Positions 28,407 through 37,374 of a DNA stretch of 64,000 nucleotides are shown here, piece after piece (the stretch's first letter is position 1; the number at the start of each line of letters is the position of its first letter). The translations under genes and the position numbers were made by a program. The notes under the pieces were generated by a model. It was not told where the DNA came from. It ran no database searches and saw nothing but the letters and a program-made list of their open reading frames with translations. Location: positions 882,614 through 946,613 of the forward strand of contig NZ_FKLA01000009.1 of assembly GCF_900078395.1 (NCBI RefSeq). The letters run 5' to 3'. The stretch comes from Anaerotruncus rubiinfantis (lineage in GTDB: Bacteria > Bacillota > Clostridia > Oscillospirales > Ruminococcaceae).

Positions 28407-28465
28407 CTCCTTTTGATATAATGAAACTGCGGTCTGCCAACTGCAAGTCAAAATATCAAAAGGAG
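28407..28465 (+). promoter_or_regulatory. Long inverted repeat that masks the transposase ribosome site
   Basis: CTCCTTTTGATAT (28407-28419) and ATATCAAAAGGAG (28453-28465) are exact complements, and the right arm contains the transposase ribosome site. RNA entering from outside would fold and block translation, a control known for IS200. Confidence 0.7.
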
Positions 28466-28473
28466 GAAGTCCA

Positions 28474-28932
28474 ATGAAGGACACGAATAGTTTAGCACAT
28501 ACAAAGTGGAACTGCAAATATCATATAGTGTTTGCGCCAAAGTATCGTAGGAAGGCGTTCTATGGAGAGAATAGAGCTGAGATAGGGAAGATATTGCGAG
28601 AATTATGCAGATGGAAAGAAATTAACATTATAGAAGCAGAGGTATGCCTCGACCACATACACATGCTGATAGAAATACCACCCAAAATGAGTGTAGCGGG
28701 GTTTGTAGGGTTCCTCAAAGGTAAAAGCAGCTTAATCATATTCGAGCGGCATGCCAATTTGAAGTATAAGTATGGGAATAGAACATTTTGGTGTAGAGGG
28801 TATTACGTTGATACAGCCGGTAAGAATGCCGCAAGAATAGCAGAGTACATACAAAATCAACTTAAAGAAGATCAAGTTGAAGACCAGATGACACTCAAAG
28901 AATATAACGACCCGTTTACGGGTAGTAGATAA
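28474..28932 (+). CDS. tnpA: IS200-type transposase (Y1 HUH nuclease)
   Basis: A 152-residue single-strand DNA transposase. It has the HUH motif DHIHMLIEIPP and the catalytic Tyr in AEYIQNQL, both typical of IS200/IS605 TnpA, and starts with the family's N-terminus WNCKYHIVFAPKYRRK. The enzyme cuts and joins single strands at subterminal hairpins. The gene is full length and appears intact. AAAGGAGG lies 6 bases before the ATG. Confidence 0.94.
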   Translation: MKDTNSLAHTKWNCKYHIVFAPKYRRKAFYGENRAEIGKILRELCRWKEINIIEAEVCLDHIHMLIEIPPKMSVAGFVGFLKGKSSLIIFERHANLKYKYGNRTFWCRGYYVDTAGKNAARIAEYIQNQLKEDQVEDQMTLKEYNDPFTGSR

Positions 28933-29080
28933 TAATCTCATGCAAATGGCAGACCGTATATGCACCTTAAGGTGCGGCTGGCATCATAGGGCTTTGCCCG
29001 CATATGAAATACCCCCGGCTATGCCGGGGGATTATTATTACGGGACAACCCCTTGTATCCGGGGAATTTCTGTGATAGTA

Positions 29081-29109
29081 TTGCATTGTTCGGATATAAA
29101 GACTATAAT
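29081..29109 (+). promoter_or_regulatory. Sigma-A promoter of trkA
   Basis: TTGCAT (29081-29086) and TATAAT (29104-29109) with 17 bases between, about 70 bases before trkA and about 40 bases after the insertion sequence. Confidence 0.7.
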
Positions 29110-29179
29110 AATATTTCGCGCATTTTGGTTAAAGTTTTGCAAAGATGCCGGGGGAAAACGGCAAGAGGAGATACGGAAT

Positions 29180-30592
29180 ATGAAGATCGTGATTGTGGGC
29201 GACGGCAAGGTCGGTTATACCCTGACCGAGCAGCTCAGCAAGGAAGGCCATGACATCGTGGTGATTGACTCTAACAAACAGGTGCTGCAGGAGTCGGTCG
29301 AGACGCTCGACGTGATGGTGGTGCATGGAAACGGCGCGAGCCTCAAGGTGCAGAAGCAGGCGGATGTCGGCGACTGTGACCTGGTGATCGCGGCGACAAG
29401 CGCGGATGAGATCAACATCCTTTGCTGCATCATCGCGCGCAAGCTTGGCTGCGCGCATACCATTGCCCGCATGCGCAACCCTGAATATGCCGAGCAGCTT
29501 TTCTTTTTAAAGGAGGAGCTGGGGCTCAGTATGACCATCAATCCTGAACGAACGGCAGCGAGCGAGATTTTCCGCCTGTTGCAGTTCCCCTCCTTCCTCA
29601 AGCGGGATTCGTTCGCCAAAGGCCGTGTGGAAATTGTGGAGATTGTTCTGCGCGAAGGGAACATCCTCAACGATAAACATCTTTCTGAAATGTATAAGAT
29701 TGCCGGCGTGCGGGTGCTGGTCTGTGCGGTTGAGCGGGGAGACGGGGTTTTCATCCCGGACGGAAACTTCCAGCTCAAGCAGGGCGACAAAATTTATGTC
29801 ACCGCTTCGGCAGCCGATCTGGCGACGCTTATCCGCAATCTGCATATCGAGAGCCGCCGGGTGCGCGATATCATGATCATCGGCGGCAGCACAATCGCCT
29901 ATTATCTGGCGGCCGACCTGCTCGATATCGGCGTGGACGTGAAACTGATCGAAACCAAGCCTGAACGCTGCCGGACGCTGGCAGAAAAGCTGCCGAAGGC
30001 GGAGATCATCAACGCGGACGGATCAAGCCAGGCGGTTCTTCTTTCCGAAGGGATCGAAAAGACCGACGCGGTGGTTACGCTGACCAATATGGACGAGGAA
30101 AACCTCCTCATCTCGATGTACGCAAACCACATTGGCGTGCCCAAGGTGGTCACCAAGATCAACCGTACCGAGTACAGTGAGGTCTTCCGGGATAAAGGGA
30201 TCGATTGCGTGATCAGCCCCAAGCTGCTGACGGCAAACGATATCGTGCGTTATGTGCGCGCCATGCAGAACACAACCGGCGGATCGGTGCTGACCCTGCA
30301 CCGCATCGTGGACAACAAGGTCGAGGCGCTTGAATTCCGCGTGACCGAGACCACCCGCCACCTGGGAGAGACGCTTTTGCAGATCACCCTGAAGCCGAAT
30401 ATCCTGCTGGCCTGCATCAATCGCTATGGGAAGATCATCATCCCAAAGGGCGAGGACACCATTGAACTCAATGACACGGTGATTGTGGTCACAACGGCCG
30501 ACCAGACCATCTATGACCTCAACGACATTTTTGATGATAAAATTGAAGCGTCCGATTACGAATACACCATCAATGACCAGTATATCGTATAA
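29180..30592 (+). CDS. trkA: Trk potassium uptake regulatory protein TrkA
   Basis: The cytoplasmic gating ring of the Trk potassium channel, binding NAD(H) or ATP. The 470 residues make two RCK units: the first Rossmann fold starts MKIVIVGDGKVGYTL, the second around residue 230 (DIMIIGGSTIAYYLA), each followed by a TrkA_C domain (EGNILNDKHLSEM-type and HLGETLLQITLKP). ATG chosen because AGAGGAGAT lies just upstream; the frame is open further upstream into the insertion sequence without support. trkH follows 30 bases later. Confidence 0.94.
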   Translation: MKIVIVGDGKVGYTLTEQLSKEGHDIVVIDSNKQVLQESVETLDVMVVHGNGASLKVQKQADVGDCDLVIAATSADEINILCCIIARKLGCAHTIARMRNPEYAEQLFFLKEELGLSMTINPERTAASEIFRLLQFPSFLKRDSFAKGRVEIVEIVLREGNILNDKHLSEMYKIAGVRVLVCAVERGDGVFIPDGNFQLKQGDKIYVTASAADLATLIRNLHIESRRVRDIMIIGGSTIAYYLAADLLDIGVDVKLIETKPERCRTLAEKLPKAEIINADGSSQAVLLSEGIEKTDAVVTLTNMDEENLLISMYANHIGVPKVVTKINRTEYSEVFRDKGIDCVISPKLLTANDIVRYVRAMQNTTGGSVLTLHRIVDNKVEALEFRVTETTRHLGETLLQITLKPNILLACINRYGKIIIPKGEDTIELNDTVIVVTTADQTIYDLNDIFDDKIEASDYEYTINDQYIV

Positions 30593-30622
30593 CGGGATTG
30601 TTTTTTCGGGAGTAAAAAGATT

Positions 30623-32074
30623 ATGAATTATCGGATGATCCTGTTCCTGATCGGTTATATCCTGCGGGTCGAGGCGGCCTTCATGGTTCCCGCGCTCGCG
30701 GTTGCGCTGCTCTATCACGAGCAGGCCTCGGTCAGCGGCTTTTTCATCACCATTTTGATTCTTCTGGCGGTGAGCATGCTGACGGTTTTTGTCCGTCCAG
30801 AGAAAAGGACCCTCTATGTGCGCGACGGGATGTTCACGGTTGCGCTGGCATGGATCGCGGTGTCGTTCTTCGGCGCGCTGCCGTTTTTCCTCAGTGGGTC
30901 GATCCCCAGTTTTGTCGACTGCATCTTTGAAACCGTTTCCGGCTTCACCACCACCGGCGCGAGTATCCTGACCAACGTGGAGGGGCTGCCGTTCGGAATG
31001 CTTTACTGGCGCAGCTTTACCCACTGGCTGGGCGGCATGGGCGTGCTGGTGTTCCTGCTGGCAATCGTACCGCTTGCGAAGGGCTCGGGCAACTCGCTGC
31101 ACCTTCTGCGCGCGGAAAGCCCGGGGCCGCAGGTCGGCAAACTGGTCCCGAAGATGCGCGACACCGCCACCATCCTCTACGGTATCTATATCGTGCTGTC
31201 GCTCATCGAGGTCATCTTCCTGCTGGCGGGCGGGATGTCGCTCTTTGACAGCATCACCACCATGTTCGGTACGGCCGGCACCGGCGGCTTCGGCGTGAAA
31301 AACGACAGCATCGCCGGCTACAGCCCCTATCTGCAGGTGGTCGTCACTGTCTTTATGGCGTTGTTCGGCGTCAATTTCAATATCTTTTATCTGCTGCTCA
31401 TCCGTGAGTTTTCCAAGGCGTTCCACAACGAAGAACTGCGCGCTTACCTTGGGATTATGCTCGGATCGATTATGATCATCACTGTCGACATCATGCCGAT
31501 GTTCGGCAACCGCTTCGGTGAAGCGCTGCGGCATGCGGCGTTCCAGGTTTCCTCGATCATGACGACCACCGGCTTTGCCACCACCGACTTTAACGTTTGG
31601 CCGGAGCTTTCCCGGGTGATCCTGGTGGTGCTGATGATCGTGGGCGCGTCGGCCGGTTCGACCGGCGGCGGCATCAAGGTCTCAAGGCTTCTGCTGCTCT
31701 TAAAGTCCGCAAAACGGGATCTGCAGAAGATGCTGCGCCCGCGCGCGGTCAAGACGGTGCGGATGGACGGCGAAATGATCGACGATGCCACCCTGCGCGG
31801 GGTGCACGCGTATATGACCGTTTACTGCGCGATTGCGGTTGTGTCGATCCTGCTGATCGCGCTCGACAATTTTTCGTTTGAATCGAACCTGACCGCTGTG
31901 CTTGCCTGTCTCAATAACATCGGGCCGGGCCTCGGCGTGGTGGGGCCGATCGAGAACTATTCCGTGTTTTCCGATTTCAGCAAGGTGATCCTCACCGCGA
32001 ATATGCTGATTGGCAGGCTCGAGATTTTTCCGATTCTTCTCTTGTTTGCGCCGTCCATGTGGAAAAAGATCTAA
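30623..32074 (+). CDS. trkH: Trk potassium uptake membrane protein TrkH
   Basis: The potassium-conducting membrane subunit, 483 residues. Four pore-loop repeats can be seen, with FETVSGFTTTGASIL, FGTAGTGGFGVKND, SSIMTTTGFATTDF and LNNIGPGLGVVG forming the selectivity filter. STGGGIKVSRLLLLLKS is the conserved loop after the third repeat. It forms an operon with trkA and ends at a terminator. Confidence 0.95.
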   Translation: MNYRMILFLIGYILRVEAAFMVPALAVALLYHEQASVSGFFITILILLAVSMLTVFVRPEKRTLYVRDGMFTVALAWIAVSFFGALPFFLSGSIPSFVDCIFETVSGFTTTGASILTNVEGLPFGMLYWRSFTHWLGGMGVLVFLLAIVPLAKGSGNSLHLLRAESPGPQVGKLVPKMRDTATILYGIYIVLSLIEVIFLLAGGMSLFDSITTMFGTAGTGGFGVKNDSIAGYSPYLQVVVTVFMALFGVNFNIFYLLLIREFSKAFHNEELRAYLGIMLGSIMIITVDIMPMFGNRFGEALRHAAFQVSSIMTTTGFATTDFNVWPELSRVILVVLMIVGASAGSTGGGIKVSRLLLLLKSAKRDLQKMLRPRAVKTVRMDGEMIDDATLRGVHAYMTVYCAIAVVSILLIALDNFSFESNLTAVLACLNNIGPGLGVVGPIENYSVFSDFSKVILTANMLIGRLEIFPILLLFAPSMWKKI

Positions 32075-32083
32075 AAGCCAAAG

Positions 32084-32117
32084 AAAAAGGCCGCTGCAAA
32101 ATGCAGCGGCCTTTTTG
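32084..32117. terminator. Terminator between trkH and azlD
   Basis: Stem AAAGGCCGCTGCA / TGCAGCGGCCTTT with T-runs on both sides; it lies between convergent genes and can serve both. Confidence 0.9.
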
Positions 32118-32125
32118 GGCGCTTT

Positions 32126-32446
32126 TCAAAGGAACAGACGCATGACTTGTTCGGCCAGAAAGACAGCGGCGGTCGAGCCGAGCGCCACCGTGAGGAGCCC
32201 GCGTCCCAGATAGGCGAGCACCAGCGCGGCCAGCAGCCCGATGGCTGCGGATGCGATGCTGGAAGTGGCGAAGAGGATGTCCGGGAAGGTCATCGCGGCG
32301 AGCACGGCGTAGGGGACATACTGCAAAAACGATTTGACGAACCGGTTTTCAATCTTCCGTTTCATAAAGACGAGCGGCACCATGCGCGGGATGTAGGTGA
32401 CCAGCGCCATGATAAAAATCCCGGTGAAAATACGTGGATAATTCAT
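32126..32446 (-). CDS. azlD: AzlD-type branched-chain amino acid export subunit
   Basis: A 106-residue protein with three to four hydrophobic helices and the AzlD start YPRIFTGIFIMALVTYIPRM followed by FLQYVPYAVLAAMTFPDIL. Together with AzlC it exports branched-chain amino acids and analogues. Its ATG overlaps the azlC stop codon (ATGA), so the two are translationally coupled. Confidence 0.9.
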   Translation of the reverse strand: MNYPRIFTGIFIMALVTYIPRMVPLVFMKRKIENRFVKSFLQYVPYAVLAAMTFPDILFATSSIASAAIGLLAALVLAYLGRGLLTVALGSTAAVFLAEQVMRLFL

Positions 32447-33168
32447 TCGGCGGCCACCTCCGGTTCATCCTCGTCACCCGCGGGATAGCGCAGAGCGGCG
32501 TAAGCGGAAGCGGCGATTGCGCAGAGGATGATTGCCCAGCCGCTCGAAAGGTTTTTGAGTATCGGCGTGAAGCGCAGGACACAGCTCAGCACAACCGCAA
32601 TCGCGATGACGACCGCAACCGGCTTCACCTTGCGGGCAGGCGGCACGATGATTGCGATAAACATACCGTAGATGGCCACGCCGAGCGCGCTGCGCAGGAC
32701 GGCGGGCAGAAGGCTGGTTGCCGTCGCGCCGAACAGGGTTCCGAGCGCCCACCCCCAGTACGGGGTGAAGATCAGCCCGGCCAGATAGGCGGCGGTGACC
32801 GGCCCTTTCTGCTGCATGCCCACCGCGAAGATTTCGTCGGTCACACCGAACGAGAGAATCGCCCGCTGCCAGGTTGGCATCGCGGGGTCCGCCTTCTGCG
32901 CAAGCGACAGGCTCATCAGCATGTAGCGGATATTGATGACGAAGGTCGTGACGGCAATCTCTATGTAGGCGCCGCCGGAGAGCAGCAGCGCCGTTCCGGC
33001 GAACTGTCCGGCGGAGGTGAGATTTGTCATCGAGATGAGCAGGGAGATCCAGAATGGCAGGCCGTTTTCGGTGCACATCATACCGAAAGTGAATGAGACC
33101 GAAAGGTATCCGAGGCAGATTGGCACACCATCCTTGAGCCCCTTTATGAATGCTGTTTTATTATTCAC
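32443..33168 (-). CDS. azlC: AzlC-type branched-chain amino acid permease
   Basis: A 241-residue membrane protein of the AzlC family. It begins with the typical GLKDGVPICLGYLSVSFTFG and has NLTSAGQFAG and SFGVTDEIFAVG. The start is GTG behind TGGAGTAAC. It probably makes the pore of the exporter with AzlD downstream. Confidence 0.92.
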   Translation of the reverse strand: MNNKTAFIKGLKDGVPICLGYLSVSFTFGMMCTENGLPFWISLLISMTNLTSAGQFAGTALLLSGGAYIEIAVTTFVINIRYMLMSLSLAQKADPAMPTWQRAILSFGVTDEIFAVGMQQKGPVTAAYLAGLIFTPYWGWALGTLFGATATSLLPAVLRSALGVAIYGMFIAIIVPPARKVKPVAVVIAIAVVLSCVLRFTPILKNLSSGWAIILCAIAASAYAALRYPAGDEDEPEVAAE

Positions 33169-33201
33169 GTTTTGTTACTCCATTGTACTGTTCATGAGAA
33201 A

Positions 33202-35112
33202 TCAGAGGCTGTCCACTTCGGCAAGCCAGAGCGAAGCCACCGCGTCGCTGGGCATCCGCCAGTCGCCGCGCGGCGAAAGCGAAACCGAACCGACTTTCGG
33301 GCCGTCCGGCAGGCAGGAACGCTTGAACTGCTGCGCGAAGAAACGGCGGTAGAAGTTTCTGAGCCATTTGAGGATGGTTTCGCGGGGATAGTCCTCCCCA
33401 AAGGCGTAAAGTGCGAGCCGGAAGATCTTGCGCGGTGCGAATCCCCAGCGCATCATATAGTAGAGGAAGAAGTCGTGCAATTCGTACGGGCCGACGAGGT
33501 CCTCGGTTTTTTGCTCGATTTCACCCTCGCGCGGCGGCAGAAGCTCAGGGCTGACCGGCGTTGCGAGAATGTCATAGAGCACCTCCCGCAGCTTTTCATC
33601 GTCCGCGCGCTGTGCCTCGTAGGCAACCAGATGGCGTACCAGCGTTTTGGGAATCGAGGCGTTGACCCCGTACATCGACATGTGATCGCCGTTGTAGGTC
33701 GCCCAGCCAAGCGCCAGCTCGGAGAGGTCGCCGGTGCCGACCACCAGACCGTTCGTTTCATTTGCCAGATCCATCAGCACCTGGGTTCGTTCCCGTGCCT
33801 GGGCATTTTCGTAGGTCACGTCACGTTTTTGTGGGTCGTGGCCGATGTCCGCGAAGTGCAGGTCGACCGCCTTCTTGATATCGATGTGATGCAGGGTCAC
33901 GCCGAGCCGTTCGCAGAGAAGTTCGGCGTTGCCCTTGGTGCGGGCGGTGGTGCCGAAACAGGGCATGGTCACAGCGACCACATCCTTGCGGCTGCGGGCG
34001 CAGAGGTCTGCCGCGCGCACCGCGACAAGAAGCGCCAGCGCCGAATCGAGCCCGCCCGAGATACCGACCACGCAGGTGTTCGCGCGGGAATGTTCGATCC
34101 GCTTTTTTAGGCCATAGGACTGGATGCGCAGGATGTCCTCGCAGCAGCTTTCCCGGGCGGACTTATCGGACGGAATGAATGGTTTCGCGGGCACCGGGCG
34201 GGAGAGCGGCGTCTCGCGTGCCGGGAGGGAAAAGGTCGAATGCAGATAGCCTTTGTCTTTTCTCTCCGGATAGGTGGTGAGCCTGCGCCGCTCGTAGACG
34301 AGCCGCTGCGCATCGATTTCCGAGAAGATGAACCCATTTTCAAAGCGGCGGCTCTCAGCGAGCGGCACGCCGTTTTCGCAGATCAGGTTGTGTCCGGCAA
34401 AGACCATGTCGGTGGTGGATTCGCCCTCGCCCGCATCGGCGTAGAGGTAGCCGCAGACGAGCCTTGCCGACTGCCCAGAGACGAGCGCGCGCCGGTAGGC
34501 GTCCTTGCCGACCGTCTCGTCGCTGGCAGAGAGATTCACGATGACCGTCGCGCCCGCGGCGGCGTGCGCGGTGGAAGGCGGATTGGGGGCCCAGAGGTCC
34601 TCGCAGATTTCAGCCGCCACAGTGAGGCCGGGCAGCGTATCGCAGGAGAAGAGCTGGTTTTGACAGAAGGGGACCGCGTCGTCCCAGAGGTCGTGATAAT
34701 CATATTCGTCCGGCGCGGGCGCAAACCAACGCTTTTCGTAAAACTCGCCATAGTTCGGCAGATGTGTTTTCGGTACGAAACCGAGAATCTCGCCGCCGCA
34801 GATCGCGGCCGCGCAGTTATAGAGCTTACTGCGGTGGATGACCGGAAGGCCCGCAAAGAGGAGCATGTCCAGCTTTGCAGTCTCCTTTGCGATTTTTTTC
34901 AGCGCTTCGAGCGCTCCTTCCAGGAGCGTCTGCTGCAAGAAAAGGTCGCCGCAGGTGTAACCGGTGATACACAGTTCGGGAAGCGCAAGCAGCTGCACCC
35001 CGGCCTCCCGCGCTTTTTTCGCAAGCGCGATGATCGAATCAGCATTATGGGCACAGTCGGCCACGCGGATGTCCGGCGTGCCGCAGGCGACCCTGATAAA
35101 TCCATCCTTCAT
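33202..35112 (-). CDS. nadE: Glutamine-dependent NAD synthetase
   Basis: It makes NAD from deamido-NAD, ATP and glutamine. The 636 residues hold an N-terminal nitrilase-fold glutaminase (residues about 1-275, with catalytic Glu in LPELCITGYTCGDL and Cys in EICEDLW) and a C-terminal synthetase (about 310-636) with the ATP loop SGGLDSALAL and TGDLSELALGW. GGAGGG lies before the ATG. Single gene upstream of azlCD on the same strand, so it could be cotranscribed with them. Confidence 0.95.
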   Translation of the reverse strand: MKDGFIRVACGTPDIRVADCAHNADSIIALAKKAREAGVQLLALPELCITGYTCGDLFLQQTLLEGALEALKKIAKETAKLDMLLFAGLPVIHRSKLYNCAAAICGGEILGFVPKTHLPNYGEFYEKRWFAPAPDEYDYHDLWDDAVPFCQNQLFSCDTLPGLTVAAEICEDLWAPNPPSTAHAAAGATVIVNLSASDETVGKDAYRRALVSGQSARLVCGYLYADAGEGESTTDMVFAGHNLICENGVPLAESRRFENGFIFSEIDAQRLVYERRRLTTYPERKDKGYLHSTFSLPARETPLSRPVPAKPFIPSDKSARESCCEDILRIQSYGLKKRIEHSRANTCVVGISGGLDSALALLVAVRAADLCARSRKDVVAVTMPCFGTTARTKGNAELLCERLGVTLHHIDIKKAVDLHFADIGHDPQKRDVTYENAQARERTQVLMDLANETNGLVVGTGDLSELALGWATYNGDHMSMYGVNASIPKTLVRHLVAYEAQRADDEKLREVLYDILATPVSPELLPPREGEIEQKTEDLVGPYELHDFFLYYMMRWGFAPRKIFRLALYAFGEDYPRETILKWLRNFYRRFFAQQFKRSCLPDGPKVGSVSLSPRGDWRMPSDAVASLWLAEVDSL

Positions 35113-35193
35113 TGAAAAAATCCCTCCGAAACCTGGAATGGCGTTTCCACATATTTACCAAATTATTATACTACATTATTGCGCAGACAACCA

Positions 35194-35227
35194 ACAAAAA
35201 ATAGCCGTATAACGGCTATTTTTTTAT
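35194..35227. terminator. Bidirectional terminator
   Basis: AAAAAATAGCCGT / ACGGCTATTTTTTT hairpin in the gap between nadE (start 35112) and the end of the DUF2500 gene (35243). On the minus strand it ends the DUF2500 operon. Confidence 0.85.
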
Positions 35228-35242
35228 CCTGTATGATCTATC

Positions 35243-35653
35243 TCAACGGGTTCGTTCAAATCCTTTGTAACGGGTCCCCTGGAAGGTGAGTTTTCCGTGG
35301 TCCCCCTCAGCGAGCATCCCGTATTCCCGGCCGGACACCCAGAATTCCAGCCGGTCGCCGCTTTCTACCTCAAAGGTGACATAGTAATCGGTGGAGGAGG
35401 TGGTGTGCATCCCGTGCGCACCGGTCGCATCACCGGCATTCATATGCTGATGATGGTGCACGTCGGTGCGCTTCGAGACGAGCGTGGCGTCCACCGTGAG
35501 GACCGGTGAAGCATTATTCCGGCTGTACTGCCGGGCGCCGACGACCGCGTTGCGGATAAAAATGCCGATGATGATGGCGAAAACGACAAAGAAAAAAATT
35601 GGAAAGAGAGTCGACATCAGGTCAAACCCGAATCCGAAAGGACTGATGCTCAT
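35243..35653 (-). CDS. DUF2500-family membrane-anchored protein
   Basis: A 136-residue protein with one membrane helix (residues about 15-32, LFPIFFFVVFAIIIGIFI) and a small beta-rich domain ending KLTFQGTRYKGFER, the DUF2500 signature. An unusual His-rich stretch HHHQHMNAGDATGAHGMH lies in the middle and could bind metal. No function is known for the family. It overlaps the upstream secreted-protein gene as ATGA, so the two are translated together. Confidence 0.8.
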   Translation of the reverse strand: MSISPFGFGFDLMSTLFPIFFFVVFAIIIGIFIRNAVVGARQYSRNNASPVLTVDATLVSKRTDVHHHQHMNAGDATGAHGMHTTSSTDYYVTFEVESGDRLEFWVSGREYGMLAEGDHGKLTFQGTRYKGFERTR

Positions 35654-37176
35654 GAACCAAGTACCCCCATTTCTGTCAGCTGCGCGGATGGAAGGCCGGT
35701 GAGGTCGACCGTGTAATCCGCTCCGGTGTAGGCGTAGCCGATAGGCGCGCCTCCCGCGGCGAGGTCAGCATTGTAAAAGCTGTCGGTGAACGCGCCGTAA
35801 TTATAACCGGCCACGCAACCGATCCGCCGGTATTTAGCGGGAGCGGTGACGCGGACCGACACGATTCCGCGGCTGATATAAGTGTTTTCATTATGCCCGA
35901 TGAACCCGCCAATGTCAATTGGAAGCTGGTTATCTTCCGCGTCCGCGGTCACGTTTCCGGTTGCGGTGCAGGTATAGACCCCGGCGTCCAGCGTGCGGCC
36001 AATGAGTCCGCCGGTCGATGCTGTGCCGGACACCTGTACGTCAGCCCGGCAGCCGCGGACCGTCCCGCCCACAAGTTTCCCGATGAGCCCACCGGTTTCT
36101 TTGCCGCCCTGTACCTGACCGGAAAAGCAGCAGTCCTCTATGACGCCGTAACAGGCGCCCGCGAGCCCGCCGGCGGGTGCGCAGTCATCCCCGGATTCCG
36201 TTTCAAGACGAACCAGCCCACCCCAAAGCGAAAGCCCGGTGACGCGTCCGTCCCTGCCGACGCAGGAAAATAACCCGGCGGGCGAGCCGGAAACGACCAT
36301 CGAAAGGTTCCGGATGGTGTGACCGCCGCCATCGAAAACCGCGGAAAAACCGGCTGGGGCCGGGTCGCGCGGGTCAGTGGGCAGATAACAGCCGATCGGG
36401 TCGATTGAGATCCCGCCAAGGTCGAGGTCGGCTGTAAGTCGGTAGGTATTCGCGGCATAGGCGCTGTCGCCGGAGTTGACCAGATCCGCGAGCTTTGCAA
36501 GTTCCCGCGGCGTGCTGATCGGGATCTCCCGGCCATGCGCCGCGGGAAGAGGGAGGTTTTCGACCGATACGAACCGGTAGAGCTGCCGCCCGGCGGGAAT
36601 GATCCCGGCAAGCACGGCTGGAACAGGCGCGGCCGACGGGGCGAAGACGTACCGCGCGGTGCGCCAGGCGCGGCTGTCCATTGTCCGTTCAATCGTTAAA
36701 GAAAGCCTGCCGGCCGGATCCATTTCACAGGCCAAAAGTGAAAGCTCCGGAGACGGCGGGGACGCGGGCGTTTCCGAAGGGAAGAGAAAGCCTTCGTCCG
36801 AGCCGCTTTCCGGCGCATGGCAGCCGAAAAATAAGGAACAGAGCTCATCGATCTCCGCCGCGGGGATCGAATAATGCAGAATGGTTCTGCTGTCCTGATA
36901 AACGGCATAAGGCGCAAGCCCGCCGGTTTCCCGCAGGAACGCGAATGAGAACGCCACAGCAGCTTCAGGATCGGCTTTTCCTGGTTCAAATTGCGCGCCA
37001 AGCAGCGCGTTTTCGTAAATGCGGATGTAGTCGCGCATTAAAAGGTCCTCGGCCGCAATGTTTTTCGGATCCGGAATGGAAGGGGAACCGGCGGCGTACG
37101 CGACAGGGGAGGACAACAGGCAGAGCGCGAGGGTCAACACAGCGGCAAGGATTTTGGCAAGAAATCGATTTTTCAT
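35650..37176 (-). CDS. Secreted protein with GLUG-type repeats
   Basis: A 508-residue protein with a signal peptide ending at about AYA-AG (residue 29). The middle has an ISTPRELAKLADLVNSGDS segment, followed by TYRLTADLDLGGISIDPIG and a beta-helix-like region with repeated GG-L-G patterns such as GLAGACYGVIEDCCFSG, GLIGKLVGGTVRGC and GLIGRTLDAGVYTC (GLUG motif). These are found in surface adhesins and proteins of unknown role. GGAGC precedes the ATG. I cannot name a ligand. Confidence 0.78.
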   Translation of the reverse strand: MKNRFLAKILAAVLTLALCLLSSPVAYAAGSPSIPDPKNIAAEDLLMRDYIRIYENALLGAQFEPGKADPEAAVAFSFAFLRETGGLAPYAVYQDSRTILHYSIPAAEIDELCSLFFGCHAPESGSDEGFLFPSETPASPPSPELSLLACEMDPAGRLSLTIERTMDSRAWRTARYVFAPSAAPVPAVLAGIIPAGRQLYRFVSVENLPLPAAHGREIPISTPRELAKLADLVNSGDSAYAANTYRLTADLDLGGISIDPIGCYLPTDPRDPAPAGFSAVFDGGGHTIRNLSMVVSGSPAGLFSCVGRDGRVTGLSLWGGLVRLETESGDDCAPAGGLAGACYGVIEDCCFSGQVQGGKETGGLIGKLVGGTVRGCRADVQVSGTASTGGLIGRTLDAGVYTCTATGNVTADAEDNQLPIDIGGFIGHNENTYISRGIVSVRVTAPAKYRRIGCVAGYNYGAFTDSFYNADLAAGGAPIGYAYTGADYTVDLTGLPSAQLTEMGVLGS

Positions 37177-37302
37177 TCTGTGCTCCTATCCATATAGTAA
37201 TTATGCTGCGTGGTTATTACGTATGGTTATGATTCTTTACTATATTATACCCATTCGCAGGATGCCTGTCTATCAAATAGTGTCGGTTCCAGATTAGTTT
37301 TG

Positions 37303-37332
37303 TTGCATCATGCCTCCGAAATATGGTATGAT
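37303..37332 (+). promoter_or_regulatory. Sigma-A promoter of the flavin reductase-like gene
   Basis: TTGCAT (37303-37308) and TATGAT (37327-37332), 18 bases apart, 42 bases before the start codon. Confidence 0.6.
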
Positions 37333-37374
37333 TAGCCTCAGAATGCAGATGATAAGGAAGGTGCAATTGCCGCC

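Larger units (their letters stand above)
28343..29040 (+). mobile_element. IS200/IS605-group insertion sequence, transposase only
   Basis: A compact element of about 0.7 kb holding one transposase gene. Near each end lies a subterminal hairpin, as in IS200: ACCACCGGC-TGT-GCCGGTGGT at 28350-28370 on the left and CCCCCGGC-TAT-GCCGGGGG at 29012-29030 on the right. A further palindrome GCACCTTAAGGTGC lies near 28961. No TnpB or terminal inverted repeat is present. The element is more AT-rich than the flanks and inserted just after the terminator of the SpoIID gene and before the trkA promoter. The outer ends are estimates. Confidence 0.8.

Noticed and set aside
29041..29179. A ydaO (c-di-AMP) riboswitch before trkA
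   Set aside because: Such switches are common before potassium genes, but the leader after the promoter is only about 65 bases and lacks the conserved helices.
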